DNA from: Pseudomonas rhizoryzae
GTDB lineage: Bacteria; Pseudomonadota; Gammaproteobacteria; Pseudomonadales; Pseudomonadaceae
Direction of reading: 5' to 3'
NCBI RefSeq assembly: GCF_005250615.1
Contig: NZ_SULM01000001.1
Span: 62,001-126,000 of the forward strand
DNA length: 64,000 nt
This document shows, one piece after another, positions 24,779-36,155 of the stretch. The translations under genes and the position numbers were made by a program. Numbering within the stretch: position 1 is the first letter of the stretch; each line of letters opens with the position of its first letter. The notes below the pieces were generated by a model that did no database searches, was not told where the DNA came from, and saw nothing but the letters and a program-made list of their open reading frames with translations.

Positions 24779-27436
24779 TCAACGTTTGACCAGGCCGGTA
24801 TAGCCACCGGCGATGAGGGCAGCAGTGTCAGCGAAAGCGACGAGAGGGTCTAGCCCCGCGGGAACCGCCATGTAGCGCGGCTCCCACTCGGGATCGAACT
24901 TGTCCTTGAAGCGGCGCAGGCCCTGGAAGTTATAGAACTGTTCGCCGCGGCGGAACACCATGGCGCCCAGGCGCTGGGTGATGGGCGCGCCCCGACGGGG
25001 ATGCAATCCCGCCAGCGGCACCATGCCCAGGGAGAAACGCGCGAAGCCGGCCGCCTTGAAGTGCAGGATCAGGCCAAGCATGAGGAATTCCATGGTCTGC
25101 TTGGGCGCATCGGCGGTAACCCGCATCAAATCGATGCTGGCCAGATCGGTGCGCTCGGTTTCCAGCAGATTGGCGAAGGCTACTGCCTTGCCCTGGAAGC
25201 GGACCACGGCGATCCGGAAGTGACTGAGATAGGCCCGATCGAAGCGGCCCAGGGAAAAGCCCTTCTCGCGTACCTGCTTGCTTTCCAGCCAGACGTCGGA
25301 GATGGCCTTGAGTTCGTCCAGCGGCGCCTCGCCGGGCGCATGGAACTCGATGGCGAGGCCATCACGCTGACCGCGGTTCCAGGTGTAGCGCAGATCCTTC
25401 TTGCCTTTGCTGTCGAGATCGAAGGTGTGGAGGTCGACCCGCGCCTCTTCACCGAGCTTGAGCGCCGTGAGACCGATGTCCATGTAGAACGGCAGGTTTT
25501 CGGCGCGTACCTGATAGAACACCGGGCGAGCGTGGTGCAGATCGCAGAGGTCGCGAAACTTCCAGATGAGCTCGGCGCGTGGCTGCGAGCGGCCGATGGG
25601 ATCGAACAGGGCGATCAGGCTGCGTCCCCGGCGTCCATACATCAGGAAGGCGGCATCGGTGTCATGGAAGAGCAGGGCCTTGTCACCGGTCATGACCAGG
25701 CCGCCATCCGGCTGACTGGATTTGCGCACGATGCTGAAGGCACGCTCCAGATCTTCGCTATTCGGTGCCTCGATGGCGGGCGGCGCAGCGCGCAGCAGCC
25801 AACCCAGGGCGATGATCAAGAGCAGTACCGAACTGCCCAGGGCCGCGCGCAGACCGCGCGGGGCATCGGCGTCGAGTGCGAATTGCCACCAGAGGCGGGT
25901 CTCGTAGGGAACGTCCTGGTAGGCGAACAGCAGCAACCAGACCGAGGCGGCGACCACGCAGATGCTGGCGGTCACGTACAGCGGCGAGAATGGCTGCTCC
26001 ATCAGCCGGCTGCGGCGATAGAAGGACTTGCGGAAGATGGCAAGCAGCGCGGCCGTCAGTGCCAGGATGGAGGCTTCCTCCCAGTCGAAACCTTTCAACA
26101 GGGAAAGCAGGCAGCCCAGCAGCAGCAAGACCAAGGTCACCGCCCAAGCCGCGGACAGGCGCCGACGCAGTCCTTGCGCCAGCAATAGACAGACGACGCC
26201 GATCAGGCTCGCGCCCAGGTGGGAGGCGTCGATCAAGCGCTGGGGAAGCAGGAAGTCCATGCCCTCCAGGCGGGTGTCTATTTCAGGAGTGACCCCAGAA
26301 AAAAGCAAAACCACCCCAGAAAAAAAAACCAGGATGGCCAGGATGGGCGCCGCCAGACCCGAAGCCACGCGCACGGCCGGGCTGTTCGACAGCAGGCGGC
26401 GGCCTTCGCTGAACAGCAGTACCAGACAGGCGAGCACGAAGGGCAGCAGCACATAGAACAGCCGATAGACCACCAGCGCCGCGGCGAGCTGGGCAGCGCC
26501 CAGTTCGTTGGCGAAGGCCGCCAGCAAGACCGCCTCGAAGACGCCCACGCCACCTGGAACATGGCTGAGCACACCGGCGGCCAGGGCCAGCAGGTAAACC
26601 AGCAGGAAGGCGCCGAAGGGTGGGGCCGTGGGCAGCAGCAGATAGAGCACCATCGAGGCCGCGATGACGTCGAGGATGGTAATCACCAGCTGCAGGGCGG
26701 ACAGGCGTAGCGTCGGTAGCCGCAGGACCCGCTTGCCGATGCGGAAGTGCAGGGCATGGGCACAGGGTTGTTCGGCCACCCGCCAGCGGCGTAGCGCCAG
26801 GATGCCGATGGCGTAGCCGACCAGGATCAAGCCGGCCACGGTGACGATCACACTTTCCGGGACGCGCAACGCCTGGGTCGCGGCTTCCAGGTTGGTCAGG
26901 GCTGCGATGGCCGCCAGGGGGGGCAGCGCGGTTCCCAGCGCCAGGCTGGAAAAGACCGTCATCTGCGCCACTTCCAGCGCGCTGAGACCCTGCCGGGCAT
27001 AGAGGCGATAACGCACCGACCCGCCGGAGAGCATCGATAGGCCGACCGCATTGCCGATGGCGAAGGCGGTGAAACCACCAAAGGTCCAGGTCTTGGCCGG
27101 GAGTTTGATATCGGCGAAGCGCATCGCCGACCACTCGTAGCCCAGCAGGATGGTAAAGCCGGCTGCCGCCGCTAGCAGGGCGCCGAGCAGGGAGGAGTGC
27201 GGGATGTCGCGCAGGGCATCATGCAGGGCCTCGCCGTCGATGCTGCTCAGCAAATGCCAGCATACCAGCAGGGCGGCTGCGAACAGCACCAGCGTAACGC
27301 CCAGTTCGATGGGCTGCCGGTAGGCCGTCAGCTTTTCCAGAAGACGCCAGGGCAGCGCGGGAGGCGGCGAAACGTGGTGCTCGGAATGGGCTACCGGCTT
27401 CGAGGAGACCTCTTCGGCTGGATCAGGTGCAGTCAT
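24779..27436 (-). CDS. mprF: Bifunctional aminoacyl-phosphatidylglycerol synthase/flippase MprF
   Basis: This 885-residue membrane protein transfers an amino acid from aminoacyl-tRNA to phosphatidylglycerol and flips the product outward. The N-terminal two-thirds has around 14 hydrophobic helices (UPF0104 flippase); the C-terminal ~330 residues form the cytosolic GNAT-fold synthase, with motifs such as MTGDKALLFHDTDAAFLMYG and FARFSLGMVPLAGL. P. aeruginosa PA0920, about the same length, makes alanyl-PG. The product here cannot be decided from sequence. A run of nine T's within a TTTTTTCTGGGGT direct repeat interrupts the helical region at about 26293-26330 and could be prone to slippage. Confidence 0.93.
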   Translation of the reverse strand: MTAPDPAEEVSSKPVAHSEHHVSPPPALPWRLLEKLTAYRQPIELGVTLVLFAAALLVCWHLLSSIDGEALHDALRDIPHSSLLGALLAAAAGFTILLGYEWSAMRFADIKLPAKTWTFGGFTAFAIGNAVGLSMLSGGSVRYRLYARQGLSALEVAQMTVFSSLALGTALPPLAAIAALTNLEAATQALRVPESVIVTVAGLILVGYAIGILALRRWRVAEQPCAHALHFRIGKRVLRLPTLRLSALQLVITILDVIAASMVLYLLLPTAPPFGAFLLVYLLALAAGVLSHVPGGVGVFEAVLLAAFANELGAAQLAAALVVYRLFYVLLPFVLACLVLLFSEGRRLLSNSPAVRVASGLAAPILAILVFFSGVVLLFSGVTPEIDTRLEGMDFLLPQRLIDASHLGASLIGVVCLLLAQGLRRRLSAAWAVTLVLLLLGCLLSLLKGFDWEEASILALTAALLAIFRKSFYRRSRLMEQPFSPLYVTASICVVAASVWLLLFAYQDVPYETRLWWQFALDADAPRGLRAALGSSVLLLIIALGWLLRAAPPAIEAPNSEDLERAFSIVRKSSQPDGGLVMTGDKALLFHDTDAAFLMYGRRGRSLIALFDPIGRSQPRAELIWKFRDLCDLHHARPVFYQVRAENLPFYMDIGLTALKLGEEARVDLHTFDLDSKGKKDLRYTWNRGQRDGLAIEFHAPGEAPLDELKAISDVWLESKQVREKGFSLGRFDRAYLSHFRIAVVRFQGKAVAFANLLETERTDLASIDLMRVTADAPKQTMEFLMLGLILHFKAAGFARFSLGMVPLAGLHPRRGAPITQRLGAMVFRRGEQFYNFQGLRRFKDKFDPEWEPRYMAVPAGLDPLVAFADTAALIAGGYTGLVKR

Positions 27437-27593
27437 GCAAACTCCTCTTAACAGGAAACGCGCGTCAGATTACTGGTCGCGCGCGGTTTGCCAAGCCTTG
27501 TACAGATAAAAAAGCTCTATACCAATCTTTGTAGCAGTTCGCGCTACAGAGTTCGCACCGCTCGAAGCTCGCCATCAGGCCAAATTTCGAGCA

Positions 27594-27623
27594 AAAAAAA
27601 ACCACTCAAGAGAGTGGTTTTTT
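27594..27623 (-). terminator. Intrinsic terminator after tRNA-fMet
   Basis: AAACCACTC and GAGTGGTTT pair around a short AAGA loop, with U-runs on both sides. It begins just downstream of the tRNA 3' end on the minus strand. The 190 bases between it and the mprF start hold no gene; they should contain the mprF promoter. Confidence 0.88.
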
Positions 27624-27629
27624 CGAATT

Positions 27630-27706
<77 letters not shown>

Positions 27707-27796
27707 TCCGATGGGGCTCAGTATAGGGCCAAGAAAAAATTCGTCAAGAAAAATTTAATATTCATCAATGAGTTATTTGGACGCGCCGGGTAGGTG

Positions 27797-27943
27797 TCAC
27801 TTGTCGGCATCGCTTTTTTGCATCTGGACCGAGGCTTTTTCACCACTGGAACGGTTCTGCTGATCCGACTGATCACGATCGAAGCAGCCGCCGAGGGCCA
27901 GGGTGGCGAGCAGGGCACAGGAAAGGAGTAGAGGGCGTTTCAT
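27797..27943 (-). CDS. Small lipoprotein
   Basis: This 48-residue frame has a GGAG box 8 bases before the ATG. The N-terminus (MKRPLLLSCALLATLALGGC) is a complete lipoprotein signal with lipobox LGGC; the mature part is about 29 residues, highly polar, with Asp, Gln, Ser and Lys (FDRDQSDQQNRSSGEK). No family is recognised. It lies upstream of the initiator tRNA on the same strand, 90 bases away. Short secreted lipoproteins of this kind are common in pseudomonads and mostly uncharacterised. Confidence 0.65.
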   Translation of the reverse strand: MKRPLLLSCALLATLALGGCFDRDQSDQQNRSSGEKASVQMQKSDADK

Positions 27944-28113
27944 GAGAGGTCTCCCAGTTGTACGTCCTCAGTCGACCTGCCTGTCCTGGAAAGAGTCCGG
28001 AAATTCGATGAGTGCCCGGCAAATGCAATGAGAACGTGATTGCAAAACGCCACGAGGTCAGTGGGGAGGGTAATGGCCATATGCTATCCTCGGCGCCTGT
28101 TATGGAGGACACC

Positions 28114-28440
28114 ATGAACCCTTCCCAGGACCCGAACTGTCTGGATCAGCGCATCATGCGCGTAATGGAGCAGGACGTACCTGCACTCGTCGTGCAGCTG
28201 TGCAACCTGTCATTGGCACTGGCCGGCAGCAGCGCCACTGGCGCTGGCGAAATGGCACTTCAGGTCGTAGAGAAAGTCGAAAGACTGGTCGATGACATGC
28301 AAACGCTCCGTGCCTGTGCACAGGAGCTGCTGGACGCCCCGTCCCGCCATGTCCGCCCCGGCCATTTCGAAGAGCGGATCGTCGCGGTCAATGACGAAGA
28401 GGTACCGTTCGACGACGGGCAGCGTGACCGAGCCGTTTGA
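28114..28440 (+). CDS. Hypothetical helical protein
   Basis: This 108-residue acidic protein has a strong GGAGGAC box before ATG 28114. It seems wholly helical (LDQRIMRVMEQDVPALVVQLCNL, GEMALQVVEKVERLVDDMQTLRACAQELLD), with no membrane segment or known motif. The next gene starts 24 bases later on the same strand, so the two likely share a transcript ahead of dinB. The frame extends upstream to 28012 but without a better ribosome binding site. Confidence 0.65.
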   Translation: MNPSQDPNCLDQRIMRVMEQDVPALVVQLCNLSLALAGSSATGAGEMALQVVEKVERLVDDMQTLRACAQELLDAPSRHVRPGHFEERIVAVNDEEVPFDDGQRDRAV

Positions 28441-28464
28441 CCAGGAAAGTCCGGAGTGGCCACC

Positions 28465-28698
28465 ATGAATCTCTTGCTGGAAACCTTACTCGATCATCTG
28501 CGCAGTCTCGGCCGTATCGAATTCTTCGAGCGCAGTGAGCATTTCGCGCGTCTGATGGTCACGACTCCGGATGGCGTCATCGCCGAACGTGACCTCTATT
28601 ACGATCAGTTGCACCATGCCCATGACCTCAAGGCCTTGGTGGATGAGTTACGCGAAGAAGTCGTCCACCGGCAGCGCCAGCTACAGGACATCGGCTGA
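28465..28698 (+). CDS. Hypothetical small protein
   Basis: This 77-residue protein with a GGAG box 8 bases before ATG 28465 lies between the helical hypothetical gene and dinB. The sequence (LLLETLLDHLRSLGRIEFFERSEHF, ERDLYYDQLHHAHDLKALVDELREEV) suggests two helical segments around a short strand pair. I do not recognise a family. A GTG at 28456 is an alternative start three codons earlier. Confidence 0.6.
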   Translation: MNLLLETLLDHLRSLGRIEFFERSEHFARLMVTTPDGVIAERDLYYDQLHHAHDLKALVDELREEVVHRQRQLQDIG

Positions 28699-28791
28699 TC
28701 GCCAGTTCGTCGTCCATCATGGACAAAGTCCTCGTGTCTTGGCTTACTGTACGGATATTCAGCTGCAGTGCCCGGCTCGGCATCCTTTCCC

Positions 28792-29889
28792 ATGGCCCCG
28801 GACGATTCTCTCGAGTCTGTTTCTCCCAAGCGCCAGCGCAAGATCATCCATGTCGATTGCGACTGTTTCTATGCGTCCATCGAGATGCGCGACGATCCGC
28901 GCCTGGGCGGCAAACCGCTGGCCGTAGGCGGTACGCCCGATCGGCGCGGCGTGGTGGCGACCTGTAATTACGAGGCCCGCGCCTTTGGCGTGCGCTCGGC
29001 GATGTCGTCCCACCAGGCGCAGAAGCTCTGTCCGGACCTGGTGTTCGTCAAGCCACGCTTCGACGTCTACAAGGAGGTCTCGCGGCAGATCCATGGGATC
29101 TTCCAGGACTACACCGACCTGATCGAGCCGCTGTCGCTGGACGAGGCCTACCTGGATGTCACCAATTGCGACCTGTTCAACGGCAGCGCCACCCTCATCG
29201 CCCGCGACATCCGGCGGCGGGTCTGGGAAGAGCTGAACATCACGGTGTCCGCCGGGGTGGCGCCCAACAAGTTTCTCGCCAAGATCGCCAGCGACTGGAA
29301 AAAGCCCAATGGGCTGTTCGTCATCGCGCCCCAGGAAGTGGCCGACTTCGTCGCGGTGCTGCCGGTGGCCAAGCTGCACGGAGTGGGCAAGGTCACGGCG
29401 GATAAGCTCAAGCGCCGCGGGATCGTTCTGTGCAGCGATCTGCAGAGCTGGTCGCGCTTCGACCTGCTGCGCGAATTCGGCAGCTTCGGCGAGCGTCTCT
29501 GGTCCCTGGCGCATGGCATCGACGAACGCCAGGTAAAGGTGGATAGCCAACGACAGTCGGCCAGCGTGGAGCGCACCTATGACCGCGACCTGCCCGATGC
29601 GGCGGCCTGTGTGCAGGAATTGCCCGAGCTATTGGCGAAGCTCGAAGAGCGGCTGACGCGGCTGGCCGACCGTTATCGTCCGGAGCGCCCTTTCATCAAG
29701 GTCAAGTTCCACGACTTCACCCAGACGACCCTGGAACAGCAGGGCGCCGGGCGTGATCTCGACAGCTATCGGCGGCTGTTGGAGCAGGCGTACCGTCGAG
29801 GTAATCGGCCGGTACGGCTGCTCGGTGTGGGCGTGCGGCTCATCGATCTGCGCGAGGCCGCTCTCCAGCTCAGGCTGTTCGAAGACTGA
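28792..29889 (+). CDS. dinB: DNA polymerase IV (translesion synthesis)
   Basis: This 365-residue Y-family polymerase bypasses lesions after DNA damage. Catalytic acidic residues are visible in HVDCDCFYASIEM (palm, metal site) and LSLDEAYLDVT (SxDE motif). The helix-hairpin-helix region KLHGVGKVTADKL and the little-finger domain near the C-terminus are present. P. aeruginosa DinB starts right at the IIHxDCDCFY motif, so this protein carries about 17 extra N-terminal residues from ATG 28792, and no strong ribosome binding site is seen. An in-frame GTG at 28768 is also possible. It converges with gacS. Confidence 0.94.
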   Translation: MAPDDSLESVSPKRQRKIIHVDCDCFYASIEMRDDPRLGGKPLAVGGTPDRRGVVATCNYEARAFGVRSAMSSHQAQKLCPDLVFVKPRFDVYKEVSRQIHGIFQDYTDLIEPLSLDEAYLDVTNCDLFNGSATLIARDIRRRVWEELNITVSAGVAPNKFLAKIASDWKKPNGLFVIAPQEVADFVAVLPVAKLHGVGKVTADKLKRRGIVLCSDLQSWSRFDLLREFGSFGERLWSLAHGIDERQVKVDSQRQSASVERTYDRDLPDAAACVQELPELLAKLEERLTRLADRYRPERPFIKVKFHDFTQTTLEQQGAGRDLDSYRRLLEQAYRRGNRPVRLLGVGVRLIDLREAALQLRLFED

Positions 29890-29895
29890 CGCCGT

Positions 29896-32664
<2,769 letters not shown>

Positions 32665-32874
32665 GGCTCATCTCCCGAGCAAATTGGCAAGTCTAACCCC
32701 ATTGCCGAATGTAAAGAGATTCTTTGCGAAAGGGGTCGCACCTCCCAGAGCGGTGATCCGGGAAAATTCGCGAACGATGCCACGGACCCGCTCCGGGGCG
32801 TACAACCATCGCTCCCGACGGCGGTCTGGTAGGGATTGCCGGTCGCTCCGGTGTGGTCTGTCGAGGAAAGCCTT

Positions 32875-33765
32875 TTGAAGAAGCGTTGCAGTCTGGTCCT
32901 GGTGGGTGCGCTGATGCTCGGCGCCGGTTGGGTGGCGCCGGCCCTGGCCCAGGAGTCCAAGAAGGGCACCCTGGTGGAGCGAGGGTCGATGTACTACAGC
33001 TTCGAGACCCATCTGCTTAGCTCAGCGGATGGCAAGCGGCGCTATCGGGTCTACATCGGTATCCCCAAGCAGCCGGCGCCGATGATGGGCTATCCCGCGC
33101 TCTTCCTGCTCGATGGCGATGCTGCCCTGGCGCAACTGCAGGACGTCTGGCTGTCGCCGCATAAACTGAAGAATCCTCCCGCGCTGGTGGCGATCGGCTA
33201 CGCCGACGCGGCCGATGCCATGCAGGAACGCACCTATGACTTCACCCCGGCGATCGGTGGCGGACGCAATCGCGACGATGTCCGCAAGGACTGGCCGGCG
33301 GGCGGCTCCAGCGCCTTTCTCGACCTGATCGAGCAGCGTATCAAGCCATTGCTGACCCAGAGCGTGCCGGTGGACCCCAATCGCCAGACGCTCTGGGGGC
33401 ATGGCTACGGCGGCCTGTTCGTGCTCGATACCCTCTACCGCCAACCCCAGGCCTTCCAGCGCTACGTGGCGAGCGACGTGGCCTATGGCTGGCAGCAGGG
33501 CCATATCCTCAAGCGCGCTGAGCAATTCCAGGGGGTGGGTGGTGCCCGGCCGGTGCAGCTCTGGCTGTTCTCCGGCAGCGAGGACCTGACGCGCAAGGTC
33601 GCACCCGATGCACCCAGGCGCTTGGCCGAACGCCTGGCGCGGCTGCCGGGCTTGCAGGTGACGCCCCAGGTAAGGCCCAACCTGGGCCCGGAGGCGATCC
33701 TCTCGATCAGTCTGCCCGTGGCGCTGGAGGTGGCCAGCGACGGGGTCGCCGCGCCCCGGTTGTAG
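32875..33765 (+). CDS. Secreted esterase-fold protein (IroE/Fes-like) lacking the catalytic serine
   Basis: This 296-residue protein starts at TTG 32875, with GAGG 8 bases upstream. It has a classic signal peptide (KKRCSLVLVGALMLGAGWVAPALA) and an alpha/beta-hydrolase body of the putative-esterase type that includes siderophore esterases such as IroE (YPALFLLDGDAAL, PPALVAIGY). The nucleophile elbow reads LWGHGYGGLF: where family members have GHSxGG, residue 177 is glycine (GGC, one base from AGC). The C-terminal segment that should carry the histidine reads GPEAILSISLP, with no histidine. It is probably a pseudoenzyme or a binding protein. It diverges from gacS. Confidence 0.75.
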   Translation: MKKRCSLVLVGALMLGAGWVAPALAQESKKGTLVERGSMYYSFETHLLSSADGKRRYRVYIGIPKQPAPMMGYPALFLLDGDAALAQLQDVWLSPHKLKNPPALVAIGYADAADAMQERTYDFTPAIGGGRNRDDVRKDWPAGGSSAFLDLIEQRIKPLLTQSVPVDPNRQTLWGHGYGGLFVLDTLYRQPQAFQRYVASDVAYGWQQGHILKRAEQFQGVGGARPVQLWLFSGSEDLTRKVAPDAPRRLAERLARLPGLQVTPQVRPNLGPEAILSISLPVALEVASDGVAAPRL

Positions 33766-33845
33766 CGGTGCGCCGGACGGGTGGGGTCGGCACGGGTTTG
33801 GGGGTATCATGGAAGGCTTTCACCCCTGGCGGAACGAGCTGATCC

Positions 33846-34745
33846 ATGAGTCTGCACTATCCCACCATCGCCGATTGCATCGGTAACACGCCGCTGGTGC
33901 GCCTGCAGCGCCTGGCCGGCGACACCGGCAGTACCGTGCTGCTCAAGCTGGAAGGCAACAATCCGGCGGGTTCGGTGAAGGACCGGCCGGCGCTGTCGAT
34001 GATCCGCCAGGCCGAAGCCCGTGGCGACATCCAGCCCGGTGACACCCTCATCGAGGCTACCTCCGGCAACACCGGGATCGCCCTGGCCATGGCCGCCGCC
34101 ATCATGGGCTATCGCATGATCCTGATCATGCCCGACAACTCCAGCGCCGAGCGCAAGGCGGCCATGACCGCCTATGGCGCCGAACTCATCCTGGTCAGCA
34201 AGGAAGAGGGCATGGAAGGCGCGCGCGACCTGGCCACCCGCATGCAGGCCGAAGGCCGCGGTAAGGTGCTCGATCAGTTCGGCAATGGCGACAATCCGGT
34301 CGCCCATTACCTGGGGACCGGCCCGGAAATCTGGCGCCAGACCCACGGCAGCATCACCCATTTCGTCAGCTCCATGGGGACCACCGGGACCATCATGGGG
34401 ACCTCGCGCTACCTCAAGGAGCAAAATCCCCAGGTGCAGATCGTTGGTCTGCAGCCGGCAGAGGGCGCCGCCATTCCCGGCATCCGGCGCTGGCCCGAGG
34501 CCTATCTGCCGAAGATCTACGAGGCCAGCCGCGTGGATCGCATCATCGACATGTCCCAGCAGGAGGCCGAGGACACCATGCGCCGCCTGGCGCGCGAAGA
34601 GGGCATCTTCTGCGGCGTATCGTCCGGCGGCTCGGTGGCCGGTGCGCTGCGCATCGCCCGGGAAGTCGAGAATGCGGTGATCGTGGCGATCATCTGTGAC
34701 CGCGGCGATCGTTATCTGTCGACTGGCGTCTATGACCCGCGCTAA
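33846..34745 (+). CDS. cysM: O-acetylserine sulfhydrylase B (cysteine synthase B)
   Basis: This 299-residue PLP enzyme makes cysteine from O-acetylserine and sulfide or thiosulfate. The PLP lysine is in [11 protein letters not shown], the phosphate-binding loop is [10 protein letters not shown] with [13 protein letters not shown], and the C-terminal SSGGS completes the cofactor site. The early KDRPA (rather than KDRIA) is typical for CysM. Length is standard. The gene overlaps rlmD by 14 bases and leads the cysM-rlmD-relA cluster, the same order as in P. aeruginosa. Confidence 0.96.
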   Translation: MSLHYPTIADCIGNTPLVRLQRLAGDTGSTVLLKLEGNNPAGSVKDRPALSMIRQAEARGDIQPGDTLIEATSGNTGIALAMAAAIMGYRMILIMPDNSSAERKAAMTAYGAELILVSKEEGMEGARDLATRMQAEGRGKVLDQFGNGDNPVAHYLGTGPEIWRQTHGSITHFVSSMGTTGTIMGTSRYLKEQNPQVQIVGLQPAEGAAIPGIRRWPEAYLPKIYEASRVDRIIDMSQQEAEDTMRRLAREEGIFCGVSSGGSVAGALRIAREVENAVIVAIICDRGDRYLSTGVYDPR

Positions 34746-36093
34746 GCGAGGCGGGGGCCTGCGCTTCCAGCCCGCAGGAGGCACGCGTCCGGCCGCGGTA
34801 CCGACCGGCAAGCGCCAGGTGCTGAATATCGAGCGGCTGTCCAACGATGGCCGTGGCATTGGTCACGAAGGCGGGCGGACCTGGTTCGTCACCGGCGCCC
34901 TGCCGGGCGAACGGATCGAGGCGCGGGTGCTCGGTGCCCGCAGCCAGGTGGTGGAGGCCCGTACTCTCAAGGTACTGGAGGCCAGCCCGTTGCGGCGCAC
35001 ACCGCCTTGCAGCGTGGCTGACCGCTGCGGCGGCTGTACGCTGCAGCACCTGCCCCATGCCGACCAGTTGACGCTCAAGCAGCAGGCTCTGGCGGAACAA
35101 TTCCAGCGCCTGGCCGGTACCCAGCCCCTGGCTTGGGCTGAGCCTTTGGTCGGTCCCGAATTCGGCTATCGCCGGCGGGCCCGGGTCGCCGTGCGTTGGG
35201 ATGAGCGCCAGGGCCGGCTGGACGTGGGCTTTCGCGCCGAGGCCAGTCAGGACATCGTCACGCCGGACGACTGCCTGGTGCTGGTCCCGGAGTTGCAGCC
35301 GCTGCTGCGCGCCTTGCCGGAGCTGCTGGCTGGCCTGGAGCGCCCCCAGGCCATCGGCCATGTGGAGTTGTTCCAGGGCACCGCGACCGCATTGCTGGTC
35401 CGTCATACCCAGGCCTTGTTGCCCGGCGATCAGGCGCGCCTGCGCGACTTCTGCGCGGCTGGACAGGTACAGCTTTGGTGGCAAGGTAAGGGCGAGCCAA
35501 TGCCCGACCAGGCGGGTGTCAAGCTGGGGTATCAACTGGCGGACTGGGCGGTGACGCTCGCCTATCAGCCGGGCGATTTCGTCCAGGTCAATGCGCCCAT
35601 CAACGCGGCCATGGTCGCCCAGGCCCTGGACTGGTTGGCGGCGGGAGCCGATGATCGGGTGCTCGATCTGTTCTGCGGTCTGGGCAACTTCTCCCTGCCG
35701 CTGGCGCGCCGAGCCGCTGCGGTGACCGGGATCGAAGGGGTGGCGGCGATGACATCACGGGCAATACAAAATGCACGTGACAACGGCATCGGCAACGCGC
35801 ACTTTCTACAGGTGGACCTGTCGAACCCGCTGCCCACCGAGTTGGGCGCCCATTCGCTGGCCTTGCTGGATCCGCCGCGCGATGGTGCGCTGGAGGTCGT
35901 CCGGCAGCTCAAGGGACTGGGAGTGGGGCGCCTGGTCTATGTGTCCTGCAATCCGGCCACCCTGGCACGGGATGCGGGTGAACTGGTGCGGCAGGGCTAT
36001 CGCATGACGCGGGCGGGGATTATCGACATGTTCCCCCAGACTGCCCATGTGGAAGCCATGGTGTTGTTCGAAGCGGGCGGGATGCCCGGCTAA
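34732..36093 (+). CDS. rlmD: 23S rRNA (uracil-1939-C5)-methyltransferase
   Basis: This 453-residue enzyme uses SAM to make m5U1939 in 23S rRNA. A TRAM domain ([19 protein letters not shown]) leads into the iron-sulfur ligands [10 protein letters not shown] and a later cysteine in TPDDCLVL. The Rossmann motif is [16 protein letters not shown], and the catalytic cysteine sits in [15 protein letters not shown] 34732 lies inside the end of cysM, implying coupling; an upstream in-frame start is unlikely because it would run deep into cysM. Confidence 0.95.
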   Translation: MTRAKRGGGLRFQPAGGTRPAAVPTGKRQVLNIERLSNDGRGIGHEGGRTWFVTGALPGERIEARVLGARSQVVEARTLKVLEASPLRRTPPCSVADRCGGCTLQHLPHADQLTLKQQALAEQFQRLAGTQPLAWAEPLVGPEFGYRRRARVAVRWDERQGRLDVGFRAEASQDIVTPDDCLVLVPELQPLLRALPELLAGLERPQAIGHVELFQGTATALLVRHTQALLPGDQARLRDFCAAGQVQLWWQGKGEPMPDQAGVKLGYQLADWAVTLAYQPGDFVQVNAPINAAMVAQALDWLAAGADDRVLDLFCGLGNFSLPLARRAAAVTGIEGVAAMTSRAIQNARDNGIGNAHFLQVDLSNPLPTELGAHSLALLDPPRDGALEVVRQLKGLGVGRLVYVSCNPATLARDAGELVRQGYRMTRAGIIDMFPQTAHVEAMVLFEAGGMPG

Positions 36094-36155
36094 CGACGGC
36101 TCGCCAACGCTGCGAGCCAATCCGGCGAGAACGCTGCGCCGTGAGGAAGGGGTAG

